Shown: piece after piece, positions 9,178-18,300 of the stretch
Layout of the letters: each line of letters starts with the position of its first letter
Numbering within the stretch: position 1 is the first letter of the stretch
DNA from: Hydrogenophilales bacterium
Lineage (GTDB): Bacteria; Pseudomonadota; Gammaproteobacteria; Burkholderiales; Thiobacillaceae
Assembly: GCA_016719465.1 (NCBI GenBank)
Contig: JADJYY010000006.1
Span: 1 to 64,000, forward strand
Reading direction: 5' to 3'
Length of the DNA: 64,000 nt
Notes under the pieces: generated by a model
Databases searched by the model: none
Told to the model about the DNA's origin: nothing
The model's input: only the letters and a program-made list of their open reading frames with translations
Position numbers and translations under genes: made by a program

Positions 9178-10098
9178 ATGTGGTTCACCCGGAAAAAGGA
9201 ACCCTCCCACCAACGCGCCATGGGATGGTTCAAGCACCATTTCATCCCCGGCCAGGGCATCATCCTGCACACCAGGAAACCCGTGCCCTACCCCGAGGTC
9301 ACGGGCTATTACATTCCCACCCTGTACCACTGGAAGGAAACGGAATACGCACGGGAGAGCACCCGCTGGCTCATGTCCATCCAGATGCCGGACGGCGCCT
9401 TCCCGGCCTCCGACGGCAAGCCCTACACCTTCGACACCGGCCAGATCCTGCGGGGCCTGAACGCGGCCAGCGGCGACGTGCCCGGAGCGGACGAGGCCGC
9501 GAAGCGGGCGGGGGAATGGATGCTGACCCAGATCGGGCCGGATGGGCGGGTCACCACGCCTTCCACGGATCTGTGGGGTGACATCGCCGACGAACTCATC
9601 CATAGCTATGTGCTGCCACCCCTGGTTCGGGCGGGCGAGCTTTTCAACCGGCCCGACTTCGTCGAGGCCGCCGGCAGGGCCATGGCCTACTACAAGCAGC
9701 GGGCGGATCAACTGGTGCCCTTCAACCGCCTGTCCCACTTCCACGCCTATGCCATGGAAGCCCTCTGGGAAATGGGGGAGGTTGACCTGTGCCGCCAGGG
9801 CATGGCCAGCGTCGCCACCAAACAGAAGCGGGATGGAAGCGTGCCGGGCTACCCGGATGTGGGCTGGGTGTGCTCCACCGGCCTCGCCCAATACGCCATC
9901 GTCTGGCAGCACCTGGGCGAATACGACCGGGCCGACCGGGCCATCCAGTACCTGGAGAAGATCCAGAATGCCAGCGGCGGCTTCAACGGCAGCTACGGCA
10001 AGGGAGCCGGCTACATCCCAGGCGCCGAGATCAGTTGGGCGGTGAAATACTTCCTGGACGCCTGGGCGCTGAAACTGGCGCGCGAAAAGTCGGCCTGA
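9178..10098 (+). CDS. Uncharacterised helical-toroid (six-hairpin/terpene-cyclase-like fold) protein
   Basis: No enzyme family is recognised with confidence. The 306-residue protein is rich in repeating helix pairs with Trp/Gly-containing turns: STRWLMSIQMPDGAFPASDG, FDTGQILRGLNAAS, GEWMLTQIGPDGRV, GWVCSTGLAQYAIVWQHLG and IQNASGGFNGSYG. This spacing, with Gly-Gly-Phe turns recurring every 50-60 residues, is typical of alpha/alpha toroids such as prenyltransferase-like or glycosidase barrels. It has no signal peptide, so it probably acts in the cytoplasm. A clear ribosome site (CAAGGAAA) precedes the ATG. Flanked by two GT2 genes, it may modify or assemble a lipid- or nucleotide-linked glycan; that role is a guess. 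Confidence 0.8.
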   Translation: MWFTRKKEPSHQRAMGWFKHHFIPGQGIILHTRKPVPYPEVTGYYIPTLYHWKETEYARESTRWLMSIQMPDGAFPASDGKPYTFDTGQILRGLNAASGDVPGADEAAKRAGEWMLTQIGPDGRVTTPSTDLWGDIADELIHSYVLPPLVRAGELFNRPDFVEAAGRAMAYYKQRADQLVPFNRLSHFHAYAMEALWEMGEVDLCRQGMASVATKQKRDGSVPGYPDVGWVCSTGLAQYAIVWQHLGEYDRADRAIQYLEKIQNASGGFNGSYGKGAGYIPGAEISWAVKYFLDAWALKLAREKSA

Positions 10099-10112
10099 GG
10101 ATCGTCGCCTTC

Positions 10113-11102
10113 ATGTCCGCCCAAGGCGCTCCCCTCGTTTCCATCGTCCTGCCCACCTACAAGCGGGCCCACGTGCTGCCCCTGGCCATCCGCAGCGTGC
10201 TGGCGCAGACCTACTCCAACTGGGAACTCGTCATCGTCAGCGACAATTCGCCCGACAACACCGAGGAGGTGGTGAAGGCTTTCGACGACCGGCGCATCCG
10301 CTACTTCCGCAATGATCCGAACCTGAGATTGCCGCGCACCCTGAACCGGGGATTTTCCCTGGCGGCGGGGGACTACCTCACCTGGACCTCGGACGACAAC
10401 ATGCTGGCGCCGGAGGCCATCGCCCGCATGGTGGAGGTGTTGAACGAGGGCGAAGCCGATTTCGTGTTCGCCGACTACCATGAATTCGCCGATACGGACG
10501 CGGACGGCCAGCCCCTGGGCATGAAGCCCATCCGCCTGCCGGACGTGCCGGACATGGCCAGGGGCAACAGCATCGGCGCCTGCTTCATGTACACACGGAC
10601 GGTTTATGAGCGAATCGGCGACTACGACCCGGACCTGTTCCTCAATGAGGATTACGATTACTGGATGCGCATCGCCCGGCGGTTTCGCATCAAGCACATC
10701 CCCGAACTGCTCTACTACTTCCGCCGCGACGAGGATTCGCTGTATTGCTCGAGGTTCGCGGAAGTCCGCGCCGGATCACTCCTGGTCCGCTACAAGAATC
10801 ATTTCCTGACGGCCGAGGACGTGTTGATGGGCATGACAGAGCTGATCATGGCCAACCTGGACCGGCACCATCACAACCTGATCAGGCAGGGCCATACGGT
10901 TTGCAAGCGCCTCTCTTTCCGGCTCACGAAACGCTTCGAGGGCATGGCGCGCAAGTGGATCTCGCGACGATTGCGAACCCCGGTTCGGCAAACCCTGGCT
11001 GGCTTCGACGCGGATCAACTCTCCTTCAACGATGCCCGGCTGGCGCTGAAGGCGCTCATGGAGAAAGACGCCGTCATCGAGTACCGCGGCTATGTGAGGT
11101 AG
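10113..11102 (+). CDS. GT2 glycosyltransferase
   Basis: The 329-residue protein has a canonical GT-A N-terminus (LVSIVLPTYKRAHVLPLAIR). It has SDNSPDNTEEVVKAF, the metal-binding TWTSDDNMLAPEAI and the catalytic-base region DLFLNEDYDYWMRIARRFRI. This is the EpsE/WcaA-like group of polysaccharide glycosyltransferases; donor and acceptor cannot be deduced. The C-terminal third is basic with KRLSFRLTKRFEGMARKW, possibly a membrane-surface helix. The ATG at 10113 is preferred; the frame extends upstream to 9789 only as a shadow of the preceding gene. Last gene of the plus-strand block, followed by a convergent GT2 gene. Confidence 0.9.
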   Translation: MSAQGAPLVSIVLPTYKRAHVLPLAIRSVLAQTYSNWELVIVSDNSPDNTEEVVKAFDDRRIRYFRNDPNLRLPRTLNRGFSLAAGDYLTWTSDDNMLAPEAIARMVEVLNEGEADFVFADYHEFADTDADGQPLGMKPIRLPDVPDMARGNSIGACFMYTRTVYERIGDYDPDLFLNEDYDYWMRIARRFRIKHIPELLYYFRRDEDSLYCSRFAEVRAGSLLVRYKNHFLTAEDVLMGMTELIMANLDRHHHNLIRQGHTVCKRLSFRLTKRFEGMARKWISRRLRTPVRQTLAGFDADQLSFNDARLALKALMEKDAVIEYRGYVR

Positions 11103-11205
11103 GCGGCGCGCTCTCAACTAACCGTCCATGGCCGAATGGCCCCCCCGAGCCAACTTGACCCCCTTGGGGGGGGCGCTCAGGGGGGGCTGACGCGATCTGA
11201 AGCGC

Positions 11206-12192
11206 TCACGGTTTCCCGGCACTGGAGGAGCGCAAGGCGATGGCCAGCCACATTCTGGCCAGTTCCATGCTGAACCCATACTTGGCCGCGCTGCGCAGGG
11301 CTTCGCCCGCCTCCCGCCTTTCGCCCTGCTGGCGCAGCTGCCAGGCATAGCCTTTCCAGTCCCGATGCAACGCGCGTTTGACGAGTGGAAGGCGTCGGGT
11401 GCCGTTCACGGCCGGATGACGAAGCAGGGATTCCTTGATTTCCAGGTTTGAGCGCGCATGTTCCAGCGCGCGGCGGCCCTGGGATGAATACCCCTGGCCG
11501 GCGGCGCGCTGGAGATAGAGCCCCTCGTCCAGCAAGGCGCATTGTCCATGCAGCACGGCGCGCAGGGCCCAATCGCAGTCCCACAGCAGACATTCGGCCC
11601 GGTATGGACCGATGGCGCGATAATCCTCGCGGTAAACGACCGGGCGCTGGAAGGGCATGGGAACCCTTTCCAGCAAGGCCGCGAAGAGGGCATCTTGCTC
11701 ATGGCGGCACAGGCCACGCGCATCGGCCGCCACCCCGGTTTGCCCCCGGATGATGCCCATGCCGCGGTCCTGCGCTTCCTGGCCGGACTTGGCGCGCTCA
11801 CCGAACCACTTCACGCCCATGAACAGCACCCGCGCTTCCGGCGCGGCGCGCAGGGCCCGGTCGGCACGTTCCAGATAGGCCGGGTCCCAGAGATCGTCGT
11901 CGTCCAGGAAAGCCAGCACCTCGCCCCGGGCTTCAACGGCGCCCGCGCTCTTCGCGCCGGCGCCGCCTTGCGAGGGGTTCAGCGCCAGCAGCCGGGCCCG
12001 GTCGCCGACCCATGCCTGAAGCTCCTCGGCGCGGATGGGGTCGCGGGACGCGTCGTCCACCACGATGAGTTCCCAGTCGGCGAAGGACTGGCTGGCCACG
12101 GAGTGGATCGCCTCCCGGAGCAGTTCCCGGCGGTCGTGGGTGGGCAGGATGACGGAAAAACGGGGCCCGGTACTTGTCGTCGAATTACCCAT
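11206..12192 (-). CDS. GT2 glycosyltransferase
   Basis: The 328-residue GT-A enzyme shows FSVILPTHDRRELLREAI and LIVVDDASRDPIRAEEL. The D-x-D region is VLAFLDDDDLWDPAYLERAD and the acceptor side is ECLLWDCDWALRAVLHGQ. The last 90 residues contain short helical repeats (LRQQGERREAGEALRSAAKYG). The ATG at 12192 is favoured over the GTG at 12198. It is the last gene of a minus-strand block with the pyruvyl-transferase-like and GT4 genes, 66 bases after the former, and converges on the GT2 gene ending at 11102. The 103-base convergent gap holds C/G-rich runs around 11140-11190 but no clear U-tailed terminator. Confidence 0.9.
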   Translation of the reverse strand: MGNSTTSTGPRFSVILPTHDRRELLREAIHSVASQSFADWELIVVDDASRDPIRAEELQAWVGDRARLLALNPSQGGAGAKSAGAVEARGEVLAFLDDDDLWDPAYLERADRALRAAPEARVLFMGVKWFGERAKSGQEAQDRGMGIIRGQTGVAADARGLCRHEQDALFAALLERVPMPFQRPVVYREDYRAIGPYRAECLLWDCDWALRAVLHGQCALLDEGLYLQRAAGQGYSSQGRRALEHARSNLEIKESLLRHPAVNGTRRLPLVKRALHRDWKGYAWQLRQQGERREAGEALRSAAKYGFSMELARMWLAIALRSSSAGKP

Positions 12193-12258
12193 GGCCACTC
12201 GTCTTTGTCGCGGGCGCGTCCAGGGCGGCGACGGATGGGACCCCTTTGCCCGCGGCGC

Positions 12259-13305
12259 TCATCGCGGCGACCCGGGCAATTCCAGCTTGGTCCACAGGCG
12301 GGCCTTCAAATCCGCCATGACGCGCTGCCTGAGATGGGAAATATCGGTGGGCTGGGGCGCGTCCCAGTTGATGTCCGCCGCCTTGGCATCCAGGTTGTAG
12401 CCCTTGAGCACCTCGCGGAAACCGTCGAAGCGGATATCCGTGTCATAGCTGCGATGCATGAAGACCACCGGGGTGCCCAGCGCCAGACAGGGCAGGGCGC
12501 AGTGCAGGCGCGTGGTGATGACCACTTTCGCCTTCGCGTACAGGTCGAGAAGCTCCAGCGCCCGGGCCGTCTTGTGGGCGAAATTGAAGGCATAACGATC
12601 CGCGACTTCCTGTTCGACATGGATGGCGTTGTCGAGGATGGATCGGGGTACCAGGCGCTTGAGCAGGGCCGGAGTGGAAGGCGGGTAGGTCCCCTCGTTC
12701 TCCAGGTGGGCATCGACCACCACCGCGTAGTCGCCCCGCTCCTCCGGTCCATAGGGGTTGCGCAGGGTCAGCGTCAGACAGCCGGAAAAGTAGGCCTCCA
12801 CGCCGATCTGGTTCAACCGTTCGGCCGTGGCCTTGTCCCGGCAGCCGATGGGCTGATGCCGGCGGTAATAATCCGCGTATTCCGGCTTGGACAGGTTCTT
12901 GCTGGCCATGTGGAAGGAAATGAAGATGGGATCGATGTTCGGCGAGGGGGGCCAGGGAAAATTACCGAACCAGCCGTTCATGATGAAGAGCCGCCTGCTA
13001 CCCCGGTAGCTTGCCACCTCATCGCGGTTGTAGGCGGCCAGGTCCTGGTCCAGGGGCAGGTAGCCCAACTGGGCGATGGTCTGCACGTCGTCCCCCACAT
13101 TGGTTTCGCCATAGACAAAGGATCCGAAACGGTGCCGCCCGCCCAGGGTGCGCAGGTGTTCGGCGATTTCGTCGCCGACCCCGGAGGAAAAGGGCAAACG
13201 CCGCTTCATGTACTTGCGTTCCCATTCCTTTGCCCGCGCCCAGTCCCTGACGGATTTGGCCAGGGCCTTGGGTGAATGGACGGCATTGCTCAGGACATTG
13301 CGCAT
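12259..13305 (-). CDS. Polysaccharide pyruvyl transferase family protein
   Basis: The family transfers pyruvate from phosphoenolpyruvate to sugar hydroxyls as a ketal (CsaB/WcaK-like), or contains related glycosyltransferases of GT-B shape. The 348-residue protein shows the N-terminal GETNVGDDVQTIAQLGYL, close to the G-N-x-G-D motif of pyruvyl transferases. It also shows FISFHMASKNLSKPEYADYY, a PIGCRDKATAERL element, and the C-terminal KVVITTRLHCALPCLALGTPVV, the best conserved family signature (T-x-R-L-H). All are full length. It lies between GT4 and GT2 genes in one minus-strand unit. Pyruvylation would add negative charge, in line with the sulfotransferases in the locus. Confidence 0.85.
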   Translation of the reverse strand: MRNVLSNAVHSPKALAKSVRDWARAKEWERKYMKRRLPFSSGVGDEIAEHLRTLGGRHRFGSFVYGETNVGDDVQTIAQLGYLPLDQDLAAYNRDEVASYRGSRRLFIMNGWFGNFPWPPSPNIDPIFISFHMASKNLSKPEYADYYRRHQPIGCRDKATAERLNQIGVEAYFSGCLTLTLRNPYGPEERGDYAVVVDAHLENEGTYPPSTPALLKRLVPRSILDNAIHVEQEVADRYAFNFAHKTARALELLDLYAKAKVVITTRLHCALPCLALGTPVVFMHRSYDTDIRFDGFREVLKGYNLDAKAADINWDAPQPTDISHLRQRVMADLKARLWTKLELPGSPR

Positions 13306-13358
13306 GACGGGCTCTCGGGATGGCGGATGGAAGGATGGATGATCGGCGTATCGGGTAC

Positions 13359-14396
13359 TCAGGTCGTGCCGCGTGACGCGTCGGCGATGATCCGGACGAA
13401 CACCTGTTCAAAGGTATTCCGGCCCAGATAGTCATAGTCGTAACGGGGCGGTTCGAAGTCCGGACGGCTGACCCGGTCGAACAGTTCGGCCTCGTCGCGA
13501 TAGACGAAGACACCGGGCTGGTCCTTGATGTAGGTGACGAAGCCGACCTCCCGGGAAATGATGGGCAGGCCGGAGTAGAAGGCTTCGGCGATGGACCAGC
13601 CCAGACCTTCCGAGTGGGAGAAGGAAATGTAGGCCAGCGCGTGCTCGTAGACGTAATAAAGCGCTTCCTGGGAGAGGTTTTTCAGCTGAATCACGTTGGG
13701 GTGGTCCGTCAGGCCGTCGAATTTCAGGCCGCTCTTGTCGCTGTAGCACCATACGATGGGCACCGCCGCGTGATCGGCGGCGCGGAACACGGCGTCGCCC
13801 CCCTTGAGCTTGTCGGAATAGGGGTTGAACACCGTGACGAAGTACCTGGGCGGCAGGTCCACCGGCTCCCTGGCGGCGGGGAAGGTGAGGCGCATGCTGG
13901 GAAAGGCCAGTACCCACTTGTCCTCGCGCCCGGAATACCGGCTCGCATTCCCGGTCTGGATGGCCACCCAGTCGAATTTTTCCTCGATGTCCCGGATGTC
14001 CGCGCCACAGGTGTCGATGATGCTGGCGCGGAAGGCGAAGTCATCGCCCAGGTAGGGAGGCCTGCCCCCACCGGCGAAGTACACGTACAGATCCAGGGGA
14101 CTGCCCCGGCGCGGCAACCAGTTCAGGAGAAAATTCCGGGTGCGAGGCACGAACCCCGCCGTGCGTACTTCCCGCGCATGCACGTGGAACAGCGCATCCG
14201 GCATGGATTCGATGAGGGTCTTCAACAGCTTTTCCACCCCCCCCACCCCACCGAAGAAGGCGCTGGAAATGAGGATGCGGTATTTGGGGGGGCGAAAAAA
14301 TGCCCTGGCCAGCACGGACAGGGCGTTTCGATTGACAGCCAGCCAGGCCAGGGCCTTTCTCGCTCGCCAGGGAAGCGGAATTCTGTCGAAATTCAA
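13359..14396 (-). CDS. GT4 glycosyltransferase
   Basis: A GT-B fold enzyme of 345 residues. The N-terminal domain starts after a basic amphipathic segment with RILISSAFFGGVGGVEKLLK, the glycine-rich acceptor-domain loop. The C-terminal donor domain has YFVTVFNPYSDKLKGGD, NVIQLKNLSQEALYYVYEHA and SFSHSEGLGWSIAEAFYSGL, a variant of the GT4 E-x7-E signature. Sugar specificity is unknown. It is the first gene of the three-gene minus-strand block. The 113-base gap to the divergent PIG-L gene must hold promoters for both directions; I see no convincing -35/-10 pair. Confidence 0.88.
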   Translation of the reverse strand: MNFDRIPLPWRARKALAWLAVNRNALSVLARAFFRPPKYRILISSAFFGGVGGVEKLLKTLIESMPDALFHVHAREVRTAGFVPRTRNFLLNWLPRRGSPLDLYVYFAGGGRPPYLGDDFAFRASIIDTCGADIRDIEEKFDWVAIQTGNASRYSGREDKWVLAFPSMRLTFPAAREPVDLPPRYFVTVFNPYSDKLKGGDAVFRAADHAAVPIVWCYSDKSGLKFDGLTDHPNVIQLKNLSQEALYYVYEHALAYISFSHSEGLGWSIAEAFYSGLPIISREVGFVTYIKDQPGVFVYRDEAELFDRVSRPDFEPPRYDYDYLGRNTFEQVFVRIIADASRGTT

Positions 14397-14509
14397 GTAA
14401 GCGGACCGTCATAGGGGGTTCGGGAAAGCTGGGGTAGCATTGCACGGAAACGCTCGCATCGCCGCGATCGGCCCCCGCCTTGCCACAGCATCCAGCCCAG
14501 TAGGTTTTG

Positions 14510-15343
14510 ATGTTATCAGAAGAGCCCTCTTTCCTTCGCAACGCCTGTCTCGTCGCGGCACACCCGGATGACGAAATTCTCTGGTTCAGCGCCCTCGCGC
14601 GCCGGGTCGACCGTATCTTTCTGTGTTACCTGGGCAACCCCGCCCATCCAAAGCTGGGCCGTGGCCGCGCGGCCGCGCTGGGGCAGGCGCCCCTGACGGA
14701 CTTTGTCTGCCTGGGCCTGGACGAGGCCGACGTGTACGACCTGGCCCGCTGGCCCGACCCGGACCCCGCTACGGCCGGCGTCGCGCTGGCCAAGGCCCGG
14801 CATGGCGCTAGCGAACGGCGTTATCGCGACAACTTCGCCCGCCTGGCCGCGGAACTGGGCCAGCGCCTGCGGGGCTTCGACACGGTGTTCACCCACAACC
14901 CCTGGGGCGAATACGGCCACGAGGAACATGTCCAGGTCTACCGGGCGGTGCGCGCCGTCCAGCCCGGCCTGGGTTTCGATCTCTGGTGTTCCGCCTATGG
15001 CGGTTCCCGCTCCGCCGGACTGATGGCCCGTTGCCTGCAAGGTGCCGGAATCGAGTCCTTCAGCCTGGACACGGACCGGGCCCTCGCCCGCGAAGTGGCG
15101 GAGCGCTACAAGGCGGCGGGGGTGTGGACCTGGTTCGAGGACTACATCTGGCCGGAGCGGGAATCCTTCCTGCGCCTGACGCCCGGGGCGCGCCCGCCGA
15201 AAACCGTCCCGGCCGTGCCCCTGAACTACCTTGACCTGGGGCTGCCCGTGCCCGGCCTGGCGGATCGCTCATTGCGCGGCATCGTTCGCAAAGCGCGCCA
15301 ATTCTGGCCGCTGTCGGCCCGCCCCCCGGTCAGCCACCTCTGA
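14510..15343 (+). CDS. PIG-L family (LmbE-like) N-deacetylase
   Basis: PIG-L/LmbE proteins are zinc-dependent amidases that remove acetyl groups from GlcNAc-containing glycolipids or small glycosides. The 277-residue protein has the zinc-binding signature CLVAAHPDDEILWFSAL (A-H-P-D-D-E). A second histidine region is FTHNPWGEYGHEEHVQVYRA, which supplies the third ligand (H-x-x-H). Both are intact. ATG at 14510 is chosen over TTG at 14507; TAGG lies 6 bases upstream. It reads into the GT2-phosphatase-fold fusion gene, whose start is 8 bases downstream, so the two should act on the same glycan. The substrate is inferred only from context. Confidence 0.88.
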   Translation: MLSEEPSFLRNACLVAAHPDDEILWFSALARRVDRIFLCYLGNPAHPKLGRGRAAALGQAPLTDFVCLGLDEADVYDLARWPDPDPATAGVALAKARHGASERRYRDNFARLAAELGQRLRGFDTVFTHNPWGEYGHEEHVQVYRAVRAVQPGLGFDLWCSAYGGSRSAGLMARCLQGAGIESFSLDTDRALAREVAERYKAAGVWTWFEDYIWPERESFLRLTPGARPPKTVPAVPLNYLDLGLPVPGLADRSLRGIVRKARQFWPLSARPPVSHL

Positions 15344-15350
15344 GCCCTCC

Positions 15351-18300
15351 ATGCGGAAGCCGATGAATACCCTGACGGTGCTGATCTGCACCCACAATCG
15401 CGCCGACCTGCTGGCCAAGGTCATCGCCTCGCTGAACGGCGCCCGCCGGCCCGAGGGTTGGGAGGTGGGCATCCTGGTCATGGCGAACGCGTGCTCCGAT
15501 GCCACCCATGCGCGGCTGGACGACTATCGCGCCAGCGCCGATGAGCGGGGCCTGCTGCCGTTGGCTTGGGTCGCCGAGCCGATGCCGGGAAAATCCCACG
15601 CCTTGAACCGGGGAGCCGCCGAACTCGCGGGCGATTGGGTGGCCATCGTGGACGACGACCATCGGGTGGCGGAGGACTTCCTGGTGGAAATTGCCCGGGC
15701 GGTCGAGGCCCATCCGGAGGCGTCCATGCTGTGCGGGCGCATCCTGCCCGACTGGGACGGCAGCGAGCCGGGGTGGGTGCACGACCCGGGGCCCTATCGC
15801 ATCTATCCCCTGCCGATTCCGCGCCAGGAGTTCGGCGAGGCGGACCGGGAACTGGGCCTGGATGGGCCCATACCAGGGGGGGGCAACCAGATCCTGCGGG
15901 TGGAGGCCCTGCGGCGGGTGGGGGACTTCTCCACGGAACTGGGTCCCCAGGGCCACGACCTTGGTGGCGGCGAGGACACCGAATACATGCTGCGCGCCCT
16001 GCGACAGGGGGAACGCCTGGTGTACGTGCCGCGCATCGTGCAATACCACTACGTGGACCTGAGTCGTCTGCGGCTCGGCTACCTGATGCGCAAGGCATTC
16101 CAGCGATCCCAGGCGGGAGTGCGGTTTTCCCGCCTGGCCGGCCGCGGCGTGCCGCTCTACGCCTGGAGAAAGTTCGCCGGTTATGCCGCGCGCACCGCCT
16201 TGTCGTTCTCCTGGTCCAAGACCCGTTTCTTCCTGGTGCGCTGCGCGGCCAGCCTGGGGGAGATCAGCGCGATGCGCAGAATGGGCAAGGGCGAAGCCCT
16301 GAACCGGCTTGTCCGCCGCGCCGAACCGCGCTGGGCCGGATGGCTTGCCCTGGGTGGGCTGGTCGGCGCCGCCCTGGCGACGGCTTCGGCCGGCCTGCTT
16401 CCCACCCTGGCCCGCCACGCGATCGTTCCGCCCGCCGTCGCGGCCCTGGCCAGCCTGCTGTTGCTGGGCAGTTCCCTGGCCACTTTCAGCCGCACGGGCC
16501 CCAATCTCCGGGAAGAAATCCTCAAGCATTATTCCCGCTACACCTTCCTTGCGCTGTTGCGCCTCACCTTCTGGGCGTGGGTGCTGTTTTCCCTCATGGC
16601 CGGGCTGGGGAGCCTGCTCTATGCGGCGCTTGCCATCGGCGCTCACGGGGATGTGAGCCATGTCGGCCTGGTATTGGCCTCCATGCTGGGGATCGCCTGG
16701 GTGCTCGGCCTGCAGTTCTGCCGACACTTGCTGTATTTGCCGGCCAGCATCTGCGCTTCACTCAATATCCTGCCCAGCCGGCTCTATGGATTGTGGAAGT
16801 TGCTGAGTCCGGCCAGGCTGAACGCCGTGATCTCGCTTTCGCTGGCCATCGCCGCCGGGCTGTTGGCGATGGCGACGGCCAGGTTGCTGGCGGAAGGGCG
16901 CGGTCTGGAACTGCTGGCGCTGTGGGGGGCGGTGGTCGCCTATGCGGGGATCCAGGTCTGGTCCTCCTGGCGGAGGGATCCCTCCCCGGAAAGCGTCACC
17001 TCCCCTCGACAGGGGCCGCCCAACATTGTCCTGATAGGCTCCGACACGCTGCGCGCGGACCGGCTTGGTGTGCTCGGCTATCAGAGGGGCCTGACGCCCA
17101 ACCTGGACAAACTGGCATCCCGCGGCACCCTGTTCGGGCAATGCTACGTTCCCTGCGCGCGTACCGCGCCCAGCATCCTGTCCTTGCTGACGGGCATGTG
17201 GCCGCATCACCATGGCGTGCGCGACAACTTCATCGCCGATGCCGATACCGACCTCCGCGTCCCCGATCTGCCCGCCCTGCTGCGCCAGCATGGCTACGCC
17301 ACCGCCGCGGTGTCGGACTGGTGTGGCGCGGACCTGAAGAAGTTTCCCTTCGGCTTCGATTACGTGGACACGCCCGATGATCAGTGGAATATCAAATACC
17401 TGATCCGGCAGGGGCCGAAGAATCTGCGGCTGATCCTGAGCCTGTTTACCCATAACCGCTTCGGCAAGACCTTCCTGCCCGAGCTCTACTACCTGGCCGG
17501 CGTGCCCATGACCACCGAACTGGGTCGGCATGGCCGGCAGGTGCTGAATGCGCTGGCTCGGGGGGACAAGCCCTTCCTGCTGCACCTGTTCTATTCCACC
17601 ACCCATCCCCCCTTCGGCGTGGAATTCCCCTACTACACCATGCTGTCGGACCCGAATTACGGCGGTGAATCGAAATTCGTCATGTCCCGCCTCACGGAGC
17701 CTTTCGAGATCATTCGCCGCCAGGGCCAGCCGAAGGAGGAATTCGATCTGGACCAGATCCTGGATTTATACGACAGCTGCGTGAGCCGCTTCGACGCCGA
17801 GGTTGGGCGAATGCTCGAACACATGGAGAAGAGCGGCCTGGCGGACAACACCGTGGTCGTGATCTACAGCGATCACGGCATGGAGTTCTTCGAGCACAAC
17901 ACCTGGGGGCAGGGCAACAGCGCCATCGGCGATTTCAGCCCCCGCGTGCCCCTGATCATCGCCGGCCCGGGCATCCGTCCGGGCCAGCACCAGGAGGTGG
18001 TACGCAGCGTCGACTTGATGCCGACCCTGCTGCAACACGCCGGTATTCCCTTGCCGCCCAACCTGGACGGCGTTTCGCTCGCGCCCGCGTTGAACGGGGA
18101 ACCCATGCCCCCGCTCGCCGCCTTCAACGAGACGGGCATCTGGATCGCTGACATCCCCGGGCTGCCGGATCAACACCTGCATTACCCCGATTTGCTGGAA
18201 TTGCTGGAGGTGCCCGATCGTCAGTCAGGCACCCTGGCCGTCAAGCCGGAATACGACGCGGTGACGATCCTGGCGAAGGACCGGATGATTCGCAGCGATC

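Noticed and set aside
11140..11190. C/G-rich runs in the convergent gap after the GT2 gene as a terminator
   Set aside because: CCCCCCC and GGGGGGG tracts can pair, but no U run follows on either strand, so a terminator call is not supported.
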